From NCBI RefSeq assembly GCF_963666525.1, contig NZ_OY762905.1, positions 4,133,501 to 4,197,500 on the forward strand: a stretch of DNA of 64,000 bases, given 5' to 3'. This document shows positions 44,812 to 54,281 of the stretch, in pieces. Every line of letters starts with the position of its first letter. Position 1 is the stretch's first letter. Made by a program: the position numbers and the translations under genes. The notes beneath the pieces are model-generated. The model was not told the DNA's origin and did not search any database. It saw only the letters and a program-made list of their open reading frames with translations. This DNA comes from an uncultured Cohaesibacter sp. (GTDB taxonomy: Bacteria > Pseudomonadota > Alphaproteobacteria > Rhizobiales > Cohaesibacteraceae).

Positions 44812-45417
44812 ATGATGTTTGTTAGAGAAATTACTTTTGCTATTGGTTGCCTGTTTGTCGTCTCAGCCTGTTCCAGCAATCCCGCCCCTCCGTTAGAACG
44901 CGCCTACGCCCCAGCGAGTGTAGCCGATAGCCCGCTGCAGATACCTGCTGAAGAGCCTTCCGCGGGGCCTCGAGCCGAAGATCAAAAGCCTGCCGCCAAC
45001 AAGCTGGCTGAATTCGCAAGTGATGTACCTTGTCTTTGCGTCTTTAACAAAAACAGAAGCTGGAATCCTGAACAGATAACCTACAAAGGGAAGGTCTGGG
45101 GATGCAAACACTATGATTCAAACGGAACTTGTTCGAGTTTGCGCGTCATTCGAGACGCAGGAGGAACGGACATGAAACCCGAAAATCGTGGCGCTGCGAA
45201 CGCAATACCCGGTGCCTCTATGCAGGAATCAGGCTTGCCATTTAAGGAGACGGCAGCAGACGTTCCAACAACCGGGGTGTTCAACAAGAACAGGCTTTGG
45301 AATCCGGAACGCATTCGGTTCAAGCATGTCTATTGGCGCTGCCGGGAATATGCTGCCGACGGTACCTGTAAGCAAGTCATGCGGGATCCGAACCAGAATG
45401 AGACCCAAAGCCAGTGA
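44812..45417 (+). CDS. hypothetical lipoprotein with a duplicated VFNKNRxWNPE module
   Basis: 201 residues. The N-terminal hydrophobic segment ends in the lipobox VSAC, so Cys20 should be lipidated and the protein membrane-anchored. A Pro/Ala-rich linker (21-65) leads to two copies of a module of about 37 residues (71-107 and 150-186) with the shared pattern DVP-x3-VFNKNR-x-WNPE-x-I-x2-K-x3-W-x-C-x2-Y-x3-GTC. The two conserved cysteines per module suggest a disulfide in the periplasm. I do not recognise the family. The upstream 190 bases are unusually AT-rich. Start is the first ATG of an ATGATG pair. It is monocistronic with its own terminator. Confidence 0.8.
   Translation: MMFVREITFAIGCLFVVSACSSNPAPPLERAYAPASVADSPLQIPAEEPSAGPRAEDQKPAANKLAEFASDVPCLCVFNKNRSWNPEQITYKGKVWGCKHYDSNGTCSSLRVIRDAGGTDMKPENRGAANAIPGASMQESGLPFKETAADVPTTGVFNKNRLWNPERIRFKHVYWRCREYAADGTCKQVMRDPNQNETQSQ
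45022..45132 (+). repeat. module copy 1 inside the duplicated-module lipoprotein
   Basis: Residues 71-107. Shares VFNKNR, WNPE, a W-x-C pair and GTC with copy 2. Codons are more AT-rich than in copy 2, so the duplication is old at DNA level. Confidence 0.75.
45259..45369 (+). repeat. module copy 2 inside the duplicated-module lipoprotein
   Basis: Residues 150-186. About 20 of 37 positions match copy 1, including both cysteines and all tryptophans. Confidence 0.75.
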
Positions 45418-45475
45418 AACAATGCACGCTGTTACCATGTGCCTTGCGAGGTGTAGGTCTGCGGAATAGAAAAAG

Positions 45476-45509
45476 AACGGCTCTGTTGCAAGGCACCAGA
45501 ACCGTTTTT
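45476..45509 (+). terminator. terminator of the duplicated-module lipoprotein gene
   Basis: AACGG-CTCTG / CAGA-ACCGTT stem with a TTTTTG tail. Confidence 0.78.
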
Positions 45510-45537
45510 GCGTTTTGATCCTAGAATGATCGGCACC

Positions 45538-46068
45538 CTACGCCTTGCGGAAGGTGATGCGGTTGAAGATCTGATCCTTCTGCACGAAATGATGATAGAG
45601 CGCGGCCACCACATGCAGCCCCAGAGCGGCGATCAGCAGGTTGGCGGTGAGACTGTGCACCAGCATCGGCCAGACGCGATGAGCCGCCTGATAGCCTTCA
45701 TAATCGCCTGACTGCACATAGTCGCCAAGGCCAAAGGCCAGCATGGCGATCATGCCACTTGCAACCATGATGAGCGGCAGCAGATAAAGCAGCCCCTCAA
45801 CAGCTTTCGACGCGGTTGCCTGCCACTTCGGCCAAGCCGGATCTGCGGCGGGGCGGGCGTTGATGAAGAAAAACACCAGACGCGCCAGAAAGAGCACGCC
45901 GGTTGCAAGGCCCGCATAATAGTGAAAGGCAAGAAGCTGCATTTTGGTCGCTCCCGTCATGTCTTCCAAAAGGGATCCGACAATGAGCAGGCCGATAATC
46001 AATAGTGCGCCAAGCCAATGAAGAACAATGATGGCACCGGAATATTTTTCTGGAGCAGAACTGGTCAT
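45538..46068 (-). CDS. cytochrome b561-type membrane protein
   Basis: 176 residues with four membrane helices. Candidate heme-ligand histidines are in IIVLHWLGAL, LAFHYYAGL, RVWPMLVHS and ALGLHVVAALYHHF, the pattern of bacterial cytochrome b561 (CybB-like). It would pass electrons from quinol within the inner membrane. CGGAGA precedes the chosen ATG; the longer frame upstream is not membrane-like. No soluble partner gene is adjacent. Confidence 0.88.
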   Translation of the reverse strand: MTSSAPEKYSGAIIVLHWLGALLIIGLLIVGSLLEDMTGATKMQLLAFHYYAGLATGVLFLARLVFFFINARPAADPAWPKWQATASKAVEGLLYLLPLIMVASGMIAMLAFGLGDYVQSGDYEGYQAAHRVWPMLVHSLTANLLIAALGLHVVAALYHHFVQKDQIFNRITFRKA

Positions 46069-46358
46069 GAACAATCTCCGATGAGCCCGGTCAGCTTCAT
46101 CTGATGTGGTCTGTCGGCCAGCCGGAACTCTCATGGTGGTAAGAAACACGGGCCCGAAAGAGCCCTTGTGAGCATTCAGGCGCAGCGAGGTCTGGTCCAC
46201 CTCTGGCAGAACGCGCGTTGGATCTGTTCTGTCATGGACTACGTTTTAGTGCTCATGTTGAAATTGCGTAAAGCCAGATTGTGTCATCTTGGCGACAGTT
46301 GCCCCGACCCGGGTGCTATTCACTCGTGTTTCGTCGTTTTTCTGTTTGTTGCGGCCAA

Positions 46359-47318
46359 TCACCCCCTTTGAGGAGCCTGAGAGGCCGGGGCGGCCATAAA
46401 CCAGAGGGCATAGCGAGTCGCCACATAGACCACCACCACCGTCGCAACGGCCAGTTCCAGTCGTGCCAGCCAAAGAAGCTGAGTTGCAGCGGATGCCGTC
46501 TCTGGCCACCGCGCCAGGAAGGTTGCGCCCTTGAACAATGCCGTTGCGCTGATCACCAGAGGGAAGGTGAAGGCCGAATAGCCGGGCGTGAACGGCAAAC
46601 GCGCAAGCCGGAACAGGGCCAGATAGATGATGGCTGTCATCAACAGTGCCACTCCGAGCAGGATCATGACAAGGAGTATTGACGGGGCGGGCTCGACGGC
46701 CAGATATCCGGCGAGCGACAGGCTGGCAGGCGCTGCCATGATCGCAAGGGTAGGCTTGGCCGCATCGGGCACGTTCGGCTCGAACAGGAAGCGGTAGATC
46801 ATCACAGGCTGCATCAGCCCGTAACAGACAAGGCCGAACCAGAACAGGATCGTTGCCAGCCCTGAGAATGCGCCATCGGGCAGGGTGATATTGGCCACAA
46901 TGATCCCGACAGGCGGAATATACCAGCTCGGGACCATCTGATGGAGGTGAAAGTCTCTCAGGCGATACACACAGAAGAGGATAAGCAGCAGCAGATGGAG
47001 CGCTACCGCCATGAGCCACAGAACGAGACCAAGGCGTCCACCTGCAGCACTTGCCACCAGCATGGTGGCCATGGTGAAGGTCGGTAAGATGCTGCCCATC
47101 ACCGGGTGCTTCACCTCATTGAGCAACTGGGCCGGGCGGAGGAGGAAACCGGCCAGCAGCAGGAGTAGCAGCACGGCGGCGACAACAGCGCCGGCCATCC
47201 GGGCCTGACCGGCGAACAGCCCGCTATTCTCCCAGCAAAGCCCCAGTGCGGCGATGCCGAGAGCAAGCCCGGCAGTCGGGGTGGGGAGGGCGAACAAACG
47301 GTTGAGGCGTGCGGTCAT
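46359..47318 (-). CDS. TDT-family (TehA/SLAC1-like) transporter
   Basis: 319 residues with about ten hydrophobic helices. The N-terminal region LALGIAALGLCWENSG and the segment EVKHPVMGSILPTFTMATML match TehA/SLAC1 voltage-dependent anion channel homologues. Substrates in the family include small anions, dicarboxylates, sulfite and tellurite; nothing here selects one. Monocistronic. Confidence 0.85.
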   Translation of the reverse strand: MTARLNRLFALPTPTAGLALGIAALGLCWENSGLFAGQARMAGAVVAAVLLLLLLAGFLLRPAQLLNEVKHPVMGSILPTFTMATMLVASAAGGRLGLVLWLMAVALHLLLLILFCVYRLRDFHLHQMVPSWYIPPVGIIVANITLPDGAFSGLATILFWFGLVCYGLMQPVMIYRFLFEPNVPDAAKPTLAIMAAPASLSLAGYLAVEPAPSILLVMILLGVALLMTAIIYLALFRLARLPFTPGYSAFTFPLVISATALFKGATFLARWPETASAATQLLWLARLELAVATVVVVYVATRYALWFMAAPASQAPQRG

Positions 47319-47667
47319 GATGGTCTGCCTTATGAAGGTGGCTTTGGCGTGCGGCCTGATGACGATGTTCCATCTAATACAGGCAAACGGGCCAGGATGC
47401 TCTTTTCCTTGCTGCTTTCTCCCCTATTGCGACCGCGCCAAATGCGCACAGCGTTTCTTGCCGTGGTTGGAAGGTCCTGATGGCAGGTATGAGCGGGACG
47501 GACGTGTTGCTGCATGGCTGAGACTTTACAGCGATGTCCTGCCCGACAGGGCAACTCATGGCTTGTCAAACAGGATTGTTTGGATCATCGTTAGAGGACA
47601 AGAAAAACAGACGCCCCGGTCATAATTTGCATGTGTGTCCAACAGATCGGCAGGCCAAGGAGGGACC
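47319..47667. other. divergent region between TehA-like and Gfo/Idh/MocA genes
   Basis: 349 bases. Short open frames on both strands have no protein character. Nothing else is recognised. Confidence 0.5.
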
Positions 47668-48693
47668 ATGAAACTTGCTGTAATCGGATTGGGAATGGCG
47701 GCTCGTGCCCATGTTGCCGCATTGGAATCCCTGCATGAGAGTGTGGAGCTCACGGGGCTCTACATGCGTAACAAGACAAGGCGGGATTCTGCAGCAGAAG
47801 CCATGCAGGTCAAGGCCTTTCCTTCGTTGCAGTCCATTGCCGATGATCCCGAAACCGAAGCTGTTCTGGTCCTCACCCCGCCTGACGGCCGCAAGGAGAT
47901 CGTGTCTCTGATGGCTGCTGCCGGCAAGCACATCCTGATGGAGAAGCCTCTGGAGCGCACCTTGCCCGCTGCAACTGAACTGGTCGAGATCGCCGAACAG
48001 GGCGGCATTCTTCTTGGCACTGTGCTGCAGCATCGCGCCCGTCAGGGGGCACGGCAATTGAAATCGCTGTTGGACAGCGGCCAGCTTGGCGATGTCGCCA
48101 TGGTACGCGTTGACGTTCCCTGGTGGCGTCCGCAGGACTATTATGATCAGCCGGGCCGTGGCACCTACGAACAGGACGGTGGGGGCGTGCTGATCACTCA
48201 GGCCATTCATGTCCTTGACCTGATGCTGCATCTGTTCGGGCCGGTCAAGGCCGTACAGGCCATGCTGACCACCACCCAGTTGCACGCCATGGAAGCCGAG
48301 GATTTTGCCAGCGCAGGTGTGCTTTTCGAGTCTGGTGCGGTTGGCTCCATCTGCGCCACCACGGCCAGCTTCCCCGGATCGGCCGAGACCATCCGGGTTG
48401 ATGGCTCGCTCGGGTCTGCAACGCTGGAAGGCGGCAGTCTGACCATTCACATGCGGGACGGCAAGGTGGAGGAGTTCGCCGAAAAAGGTCTCTCCGGTGC
48501 CGGAGCCGACCCCATGGCCTTCCCCTATGACTGGCACATGGAAATCATCCAGAATTTTGTCGATGTGGTCGAGGGCCGGAGCGATAGCCTGATTGCGCCC
48601 GGCAGGGACGCCTTGAAGGTTCAACGGTTGATCGAGGCGATGGAACGCTCAAGTGCCGAAGCCGGTCTGCGGATCGCCCTTGATTCCTTCTGA
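47668..48693 (+). CDS. Gfo/Idh/MocA-family oxidoreductase
   Basis: 341 residues. The N-terminal Rossmann motif KLAVIGLGMAARAHVAAL binds NAD(P), HILMEKPLERT carries the family EKP motif, and GGGVLITQAIHVLDLMLHLFG has the conserved histidine region of the active site. Family members oxidise sugars, inositols or related polyols. AAGGAGGG gives a strong ribosome-binding site and decides the start at 47668. No sugar operon surrounds it, so the substrate is unknown. Confidence 0.9.
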   Translation: MKLAVIGLGMAARAHVAALESLHESVELTGLYMRNKTRRDSAAEAMQVKAFPSLQSIADDPETEAVLVLTPPDGRKEIVSLMAAAGKHILMEKPLERTLPAATELVEIAEQGGILLGTVLQHRARQGARQLKSLLDSGQLGDVAMVRVDVPWWRPQDYYDQPGRGTYEQDGGGVLITQAIHVLDLMLHLFGPVKAVQAMLTTTQLHAMEAEDFASAGVLFESGAVGSICATTASFPGSAETIRVDGSLGSATLEGGSLTIHMRDGKVEEFAEKGLSGAGADPMAFPYDWHMEIIQNFVDVVEGRSDSLIAPGRDALKVQRLIEAMERSSAEAGLRIALDSF

Positions 48694-48776
48694 TGCTTAC
48701 ATGCTTAAGGACGAAGCGTTTGTCTTGGCTCCAGAATGACGGGCGCCAATCCATCTGGGGTACCAGCCAGATAATG

Positions 48777-48812
48777 AAAAAGCCCCTTTGGTGATTGTTC
48801 CGAAGGGGCTTT
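48777..48812 (-). terminator. bidirectional terminator between the oxidoreductase and pflA
   Basis: AAAGCCCCTT/AAGGGGCTTT arms with a TTTTT run on the minus-strand side, 28 bases past the pflA stop. It can also serve the convergent oxidoreductase gene. Confidence 0.8.
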
Positions 48813-48840
48813 CTGAAGCAGGTTTCCGGTTCGGCCACAC

Positions 48841-49626
48841 TCAGGTGGCGACAAGACCTCGCGAACGGAAGATATCCCGTGCCGCTTCCGCCTCTTCCGG
48901 GGTCGGCGTGCGCAAATCCTTGAGCTTGTATTCCATGCCCAGTTTCTCCCATTTGGAGGTTCCGAGCTGATGGAAGGGAAGAACCTCGACAAGCTCGATC
49001 AGATCGCCAAGGCTGGCGACATAGTCGGCCATCTTATCAACATCCTCTTTCGCGTCGGTCCACTCGGGAACCAGCACGTAGCGGATGCGCATTTCCTTCT
49101 TGAGGCGCACCATGCGCTGGGCGAAGTCGAGTGTCGGCTGTAGCGGCTGTGAGGTCAGCTTGAGGTAGGTGTCCGGATTGATGTGCTTGATGTCGAGCAT
49201 GATGAGGTCGAACGGGTCAAACCAGTCGTCCTCGACATTGCCATGCAGGAAGCCCTGTGTGTCGAGTGCGATATGCAGATCGAACTTGTCCTTGATGGCT
49301 CGCGCTGCTGCTCCCACAAAAGGGGCCTGCATCATCGGTTCGCCGCCCGAGAAGGTCACTCCACCGGCAAATTTGAGGAAGCGGGCATAGCCCTTGATTT
49401 CCTTCAGCACACCGTCGATGTCGATATAGGTGCCGTTGTGCAGCTTCCAGGTATCCGGATTGTGGCAATAGAGGCATTTGAACTGGCAACCGGACATGAA
49501 AAAGACAAAGCGCATGCCCGGACCGTCAACGGCCGCGCCGGACTCCATGGAGTGCAGGAAGCCGTATTCAGACGGATCCTTGCGTTCGTGTGCCTGGGTT
49601 TCGTTTTCGATTTCGGCTGTGCTCAA
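48841..49626 (-). CDS. pflA: pyruvate formate-lyase activating enzyme
   Basis: 261-residue radical SAM enzyme that installs the glycyl radical on PflB. The [4Fe-4S] cluster motif CQFKCLYCHNPDTW is present, followed by TFSGGEPMMQ for SAM binding, and DLIMLDIKHINPDTY later. The lead-in GAAVDGPGMRFVFFMSGC matches PflA. It lies downstream of pflB in the same direction with a 263-base gap holding a hairpin, so it may be expressed both from the pflB transcript and on its own. Confidence 0.94.
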   Translation of the reverse strand: MSTAEIENETQAHERKDPSEYGFLHSMESGAAVDGPGMRFVFFMSGCQFKCLYCHNPDTWKLHNGTYIDIDGVLKEIKGYARFLKFAGGVTFSGGEPMMQAPFVGAAARAIKDKFDLHIALDTQGFLHGNVEDDWFDPFDLIMLDIKHINPDTYLKLTSQPLQPTLDFAQRMVRLKKEMRIRYVLVPEWTDAKEDVDKMADYVASLGDLIELVEVLPFHQLGTSKWEKLGMEYKLKDLRTPTPEEAEAARDIFRSRGLVAT

Positions 49627-49823
49627 GTCCGGTCCTCCTTTGGGGGAACTGTGGGTCTCGTTTTTGGTCTCGCTTTTGATCGCGGGCGCCCGTGCTCCGG
49701 AATGCAGGGTTCGCTCTCCGCTTCATAGCATCAATGCCGGGCTCATTCCAGCCAATGGTGGTCAGCTGAGCGATCCATCCTGGCGACGCAGGCTATGTGA
49801 CGACGAGACAGTTGGCAAATGAA

Positions 49824-49851
49824 GAGCCGAAAAGCAAAGGCTTTCCGGCTC
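49824..49851 (-). terminator. hairpin between pflB and pflA
   Basis: GAGCCGGAAAGC/GCTTTTCGGCTC read on the minus strand, a 12-base stem with one G-T pair and a 4-base loop, ending in a moderately T-rich stretch. Likely a partial terminator that lowers pflA relative to pflB. Confidence 0.65.
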
Positions 49852-49889
49852 GTCTCATTTCAGGTCAGATGAGCTTCGAGCGCTCAACC

Positions 49890-52145
49890 TTACATGTGGT
49901 CATGGAAGGTGCGGCTCAGAACATCGAGCTGCTGTTCGCGGGTCAGCTTGATGAAGTTCACGGCGTAGCCGGAAACGCGGACGGTCAGCTGAGGATATTT
50001 CTCAGGATGCTCCATTGCGTCTTCCAGGGTTTCGCGGCGAAGCATGTTGACGTTCACATGGAAGCCACCAGCGTCGCAGAAGCCGTCAAGGCAGTTGGCC
50101 AGGTTGCGGATCTGCTCTTTGTCGGTGTGACCCATGGAGGTCGGGGTCGCAGAAGCAGTCCAGCTGATGCCGTCCTGAGCATAGTCGTAAGGCAGTTTGG
50201 CAACCGAAGCGCCAGCAGCAACAAAGCCTTTCTTGTCGCGGCCGTTCATCGGGTTGGCACCCGGAGCGAATGGTTCGCCAGCGCGGCGGCCATCAGGGGT
50301 GTTGCCGGTTTTCTTGCCATAGACCACGTTGGAGGTGATGGTCAGGATGGACTGGGTCGGCATTGCATCGCGGTAGAAGTAAGGCTGGCCAGCAACCTTC
50401 TTCATGAAGGTTTCGGTCAGGTAGCATGCGATGCTGTCAACACGGTCGTCGTTGTTGCCGAATGCAGGGTAGTCGCCTTCAATCTTGTAGTCGACGGCCA
50501 GACCGGCTTCGTTGCGGACAACGCTTACCTTGGCATGTTTGATGGCAGACAGACTGTCAGCTGCGATGGACAGGCCGGCGATGCCGCAAGCCATGGTACG
50601 CAGGATGTCGCGGTCATGCAGAGCCATTTCGATGCGTTCGTAGGCATATTTGTCGTGCATGTAGTGGATGGCGTTCAGAGCCTTGACGTAGGTCTTGGCC
50701 AGCCATTCCATGGCGATGTCGTATTTTGCCATGACTTCATCGAAATCGAGCACGTCACCGGTGATCGGTTCCAGACCCTCAGCAACCTTCTGGCCGGACT
50801 TTTCGTCAACGCCGCCGTTGATTGCATAGAGCATGCATTTTGCAAGGTTGGCGCGAGCACCGAAGAACTGCATCTGTTTGCCGATGGCCATGGCGGATAC
50901 GCAGCAAGCGATGCCATAGTCGTCGCCCCACTTCGGACGCATCAGGTCGTCGTTCTCGTACTGGATGGCAGAGGTTTCCTTGGAAACTTTTGCGCAGAAG
51001 TCCTTGAAGCCGCGAGGCAGCTTGGAAGACCACAGAACGGTAAGGTTCGGTTCCGGAGCCGGGCCGAGGTTGAACAGGGTGTTCAGAACGCGGAAGGAGT
51101 TCTTGGTGACCAGCGAACGACCGTCAAGGCCGATACCACCGATGGATTCGGTAACCCAGGTCGGATCGCCAGAGAACAGTTCATCATATTCCGGCGTACG
51201 CAGGAAGCGGACGATGCGGAGCTTGATGACCATGTCGTCGATCATTTCCTGAGCCTGTTCTTCGGTCAGCAGGCCAGCATCCATGTCGCGTTTGATGTAA
51301 ACGTCGAGGAAGGTCGAAGTACGACCGAAGGACATTGCTGCACCGTTCTGCTCTTTCACTGCAGCCAGGTAACCCATGTAGGTGAACTGGATGGCTTCAC
51401 GAGCGTTGGTAGCAGGCTTGGACATGTCCACGCCGTATTTCAGGCCCATTTCGCGCAGTTCTTCAAGAGCGCGATACTGTTCGGAGAGCTCTTCACGAAG
51501 GCGCAGGGTGTCCATGTCGAACACAGCGTCGTTGGTTTCGTTGAAGTCAGCCAGCTTCTGGGCTTTCAGGAAGTCGATGCCATAAAGGGCAACGCGGCGA
51601 TAGTCGCCGATGATGCGGCCACGACCATAGGCATCGGGCAGACCGGTGATGACGCCGGATTTGCGGCAAGCCAGAATGTCAGGGCTGTATACGTCGAAAA
51701 CGCCCTGGTTATGGTCCTTGCGGTATTTCGTCCAGATTTCATGAACCTGCGGGTCTGGCTCGAAGCCGAATGCTTCCATGCCGCCTTCAACCATGCGAAG
51801 GCCACCGTTTGGCATGATGGCGCGCTTCAGGGGAGCGTCCGTCTGCAGACCAACGATGACTTCGAGGTCCTTGTTGATGTAACCAGCGTCATGAGCAGCG
51901 ATGGAAGTAGGAATGGTCGAAACGTCGAGGACACCAGCTTCGCGTTCTTTTTTCAGCAGGACGCCAAGTTCTTCCCACAGCTGTTTGGTACGCTCGGTAG
52001 CATCAGCGAGGAAGCTGTCGTCACCATCATATGGAGTGTAGTTTTCCTGGATGAACGCGCGCACGTCGATCTTGTTGCGCCATTCGCCATCCGAGAACCC
52101 TTGCCATGGATCGGCGACAACGGGTTTATCACTCATATAATTCAT
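49890..52145 (-). CDS. pflB: formate C-acetyltransferase (pyruvate formate-lyase)
   Basis: 751-residue glycyl radical enzyme converting pyruvate and CoA to acetyl-CoA and formate without oxygen. The adjacent catalytic cysteines are Cys414 and Cys415 (GIACCVS), and the glycyl radical site is Gly726 in RVSGYAV close to the C terminus, as in E. coli PflB (760 residues). The start at MNYMSDKP is favoured by GAGGATACC upstream; the longer frame (to 52229) adds 28 unlikely residues. Its activator gene follows. This implies mixed-acid fermentation or anaerobic acetyl-CoA supply. Confidence 0.97.
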   Translation of the reverse strand: MNYMSDKPVVADPWQGFSDGEWRNKIDVRAFIQENYTPYDGDDSFLADATERTKQLWEELGVLLKKEREAGVLDVSTIPTSIAAHDAGYINKDLEVIVGLQTDAPLKRAIMPNGGLRMVEGGMEAFGFEPDPQVHEIWTKYRKDHNQGVFDVYSPDILACRKSGVITGLPDAYGRGRIIGDYRRVALYGIDFLKAQKLADFNETNDAVFDMDTLRLREELSEQYRALEELREMGLKYGVDMSKPATNAREAIQFTYMGYLAAVKEQNGAAMSFGRTSTFLDVYIKRDMDAGLLTEEQAQEMIDDMVIKLRIVRFLRTPEYDELFSGDPTWVTESIGGIGLDGRSLVTKNSFRVLNTLFNLGPAPEPNLTVLWSSKLPRGFKDFCAKVSKETSAIQYENDDLMRPKWGDDYGIACCVSAMAIGKQMQFFGARANLAKCMLYAINGGVDEKSGQKVAEGLEPITGDVLDFDEVMAKYDIAMEWLAKTYVKALNAIHYMHDKYAYERIEMALHDRDILRTMACGIAGLSIAADSLSAIKHAKVSVVRNEAGLAVDYKIEGDYPAFGNNDDRVDSIACYLTETFMKKVAGQPYFYRDAMPTQSILTITSNVVYGKKTGNTPDGRRAGEPFAPGANPMNGRDKKGFVAAGASVAKLPYDYAQDGISWTASATPTSMGHTDKEQIRNLANCLDGFCDAGGFHVNVNMLRRETLEDAMEHPEKYPQLTVRVSGYAVNFIKLTREQQLDVLSRTFHDHM

Positions 52146-53029
52146 TGTTGGTATCCTCACTGTTAAACGAGTAAATTCGGTTCGGTCCGGTGGCATGGCC
52201 TCACATACCACCAATTGGGCATAGCTCACCCGTTTCGAGCAGTGCCGACCGCTCGAGTGTAATGGGGAGTTAGCCAGGGTTTTTCCGCAAGGGGAGAGCG
52301 TTTGGTATTTGCAGCCTTGTTCTAGTACGAACTCCCTCCTTGACTTTCGAAGGCAGTATATATCAAAGCCCCATATCGACGCAAACTGAATGGTTTCAAA
52401 ATCGATTTGAAAAGATCAATAAAAACAATATGATAATAGCTGGAATGTGCGATTTGCATTAAACGCATAGCTCGGGCGATACAGTCTGCGGAAAAGGATG
52501 TGCTCGGATTCAAAGAAATTTGGGAAATAATTCCGTAAAAACCCGTATATACAAGGTGTTTTTGCACTGCAACGCAAATGCAGGCAACTGCAGTTGCCTA
52601 ATTAATTAGTTCTATGGCTTTGGTTTTAGGTAGATTTTTTGAGGGCGCTTCTCAGCCATGCGACGCGCGCATGAGTCCTTGTGGAGTCGCATGAGGTATT
52701 CAGATAGCTGAAATGGGAAAAATTGATGAATATTAGATAGTTATACGTATAATAATTGCTGCAGCGCAGCGAATTTGCATGCCTTACTCATCAGGAAGCG
52801 GCTTGACGCAGGCGAAGAGGGAGCCTTTGATGGCACCACCCACCGGCACGGTGTTCCTGCAGCATGGAGCCGTTTCGGAACACTCTATATAATAGGGGCG
52901 TGCTCGCTGCGCGAAGGGCAGGTCAGGCAAGGGCTGGTCTCGTCGGGCGAAGGCGCCTTCCGCCTGTCCGCCGTTAGCAGACCCTCTGTTGCCCGACTTC
53001 TGCGTCAACTTCACTATCGGAGCCATCCA
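52146..53029. other. 884-base non-coding region upstream of pflB and the alcohol dehydrogenase
   Basis: Contains the divergent promoters of pflB and the iron-type alcohol dehydrogenase. The middle (52380-52620) is strongly AT-rich. An imperfect FNR-like element (TTGAT-N3-TTCAA on the minus strand, 52407-52419) is one base short of the consensus spacing. From 52775 a frame stays open into the dehydrogenase, but its start is better placed at 53030. Confidence 0.5.
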
Positions 53030-54211
53030 ATGACATCTTCCATTCCATCTTTCCAGTTCATGACGGCCACCACCATCCATTTTGGTCGCAAGGAAGCGGC
53101 GCGCAATGTCGCGGTATTGGGTAAGCTGGGCTCTCCCCTGCTGCTGGTTCATGGCAGGGATGGAGCGCGGGTCCAATGGCTGCTGGAAGCCCTGATCGGA
53201 CTGGGTGTCGAGGTGGTGGCCTTCTCCGTGCCCAGAGAACCGGATGTTGCGTTGATCGAGGAAGGTGTTGCCCGGGCCCGCGCGACGCAGGCAAAAGCCA
53301 TCGTGGCCATCGGTGGCGGGGCTGTGATTGACACAGGCAAGGCGCTTGCGGCACTCGTGCCTGCTACACGCCCGGTCATGGATCATCTGGAGGTCGTGGG
53401 CAAAGGGCTGCCGCTTGAACAGGCTCCGCTGCCGTTTGCCGCCCTGCCGACCACCGCCGGAACCGGCGCCGAGGTGACCAAAAATGCCGTGCTGACCGTG
53501 CCCGAGGCTGCGCGCAAGGTTTCTCTGAGAGATCCTCGGATGTTGCCGACACTGGCGATCGTCGACCCGGAACTCACAGACTATCTGCCGCGTGCCATCA
53601 CGCTGGCAAGCGGACTGGACGCGGTGACACAGGTCATCGAGCCCTATCTCTCCTGCAAGGCGAACGTGTTGACGGATCTTCTCTGTCGCGATGCCATCCC
53701 CAAGGGCCTCGAGGCTTTGGCAAGACTCATGAAGGCCGAGGACAAGGGGGCACGCGATGCCCTCGCCTGGACGAGCCTTTGCGGCGGTCTGGCGCTGGCC
53801 AATGCCGGTCTTGGTGCTGTCCATGGTCTTGCCGGTGTACTTGGCGGGGAAACGGGGGCTGCCCATGGCGCTCTGTGTGGCGCTCTGCTGCCCCACGTGC
53901 TAAAGGCCAATGAACAAGAGGTGAGGGTGTCCACTGAGCTTGCAGAGGTCGAACGCAACCGATTGCTCGAACGGTTTGCCGAAGTGAGAGGCTGGATCGG
54001 CGGAGCCTTGGGATGCCCCGCCGATCAGGCGTTTGATGAACTGGCAACGTGGTCTGGCGCCAACGCTTTGCCCGGTCTGCAGGCACAAGGGGTGGAGAAG
54101 GCCCTTGTGCCGTCTGTCGCCAAAGCTTCTGCGGCCTCGTCTTCTATGAAGGGCAATCCGGTGCCTCTGTCTCTGGAAACACTGGAATCAATCCTTCACG
54201 CGGCCGGTTGA
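53030..54211 (+). CDS. iron-containing (group III) alcohol dehydrogenase
   Basis: 393 residues. The NAD-binding segment VAIGGGAVIDTGKALAAL is followed by LPTTAGTGAEVTKNAV, family signatures. Metal-site residues are Asp197 in GLDAVTQVIE, His in LGAVHGLAG and His in AAHGALCGALLPHV. The usual second ligand in DAxxH is Gln201 here. Some family branches share this change, so activity is still likely, but metal or substrate may differ. GGAG precedes the ATG. Divergent from pflB, so it may handle an aldehyde or alcohol in fermentation; the substrate is not known. Confidence 0.88.
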   Translation: MTSSIPSFQFMTATTIHFGRKEAARNVAVLGKLGSPLLLVHGRDGARVQWLLEALIGLGVEVVAFSVPREPDVALIEEGVARARATQAKAIVAIGGGAVIDTGKALAALVPATRPVMDHLEVVGKGLPLEQAPLPFAALPTTAGTGAEVTKNAVLTVPEAARKVSLRDPRMLPTLAIVDPELTDYLPRAITLASGLDAVTQVIEPYLSCKANVLTDLLCRDAIPKGLEALARLMKAEDKGARDALAWTSLCGGLALANAGLGAVHGLAGVLGGETGAAHGALCGALLPHVLKANEQEVRVSTELAEVERNRLLERFAEVRGWIGGALGCPADQAFDELATWSGANALPGLQAQGVEKALVPSVAKASAASSSMKGNPVPLSLETLESILHAAG

Positions 54212-54281
54212 AGGTCGGATGGATCGTATTGTGCAAGCGATATCTCGACCCGGGTCGGCGTCTGATGGCCAGCATCAAACA

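Noticed and set aside
49797-52166. 789-codon open frame on the plus strand opposite pflB
   Set aside because: It is an antisense shadow. pflB on the other strand has all catalytic motifs, and the plus-strand product has no recognisable domain or ribosome-binding site.
52407-52419. FNR-like element upstream of pflB
   Set aside because: The spacing is one base short of TTGAT-N4-ATCAA and only one half-site fits. Kept as a weak hint, not as a feature.
52775-53029. 85-codon in-frame extension before the alcohol dehydrogenase
   Set aside because: The family N terminus begins near 53030, where a GGAG site is present. The upstream residues have no conserved character.
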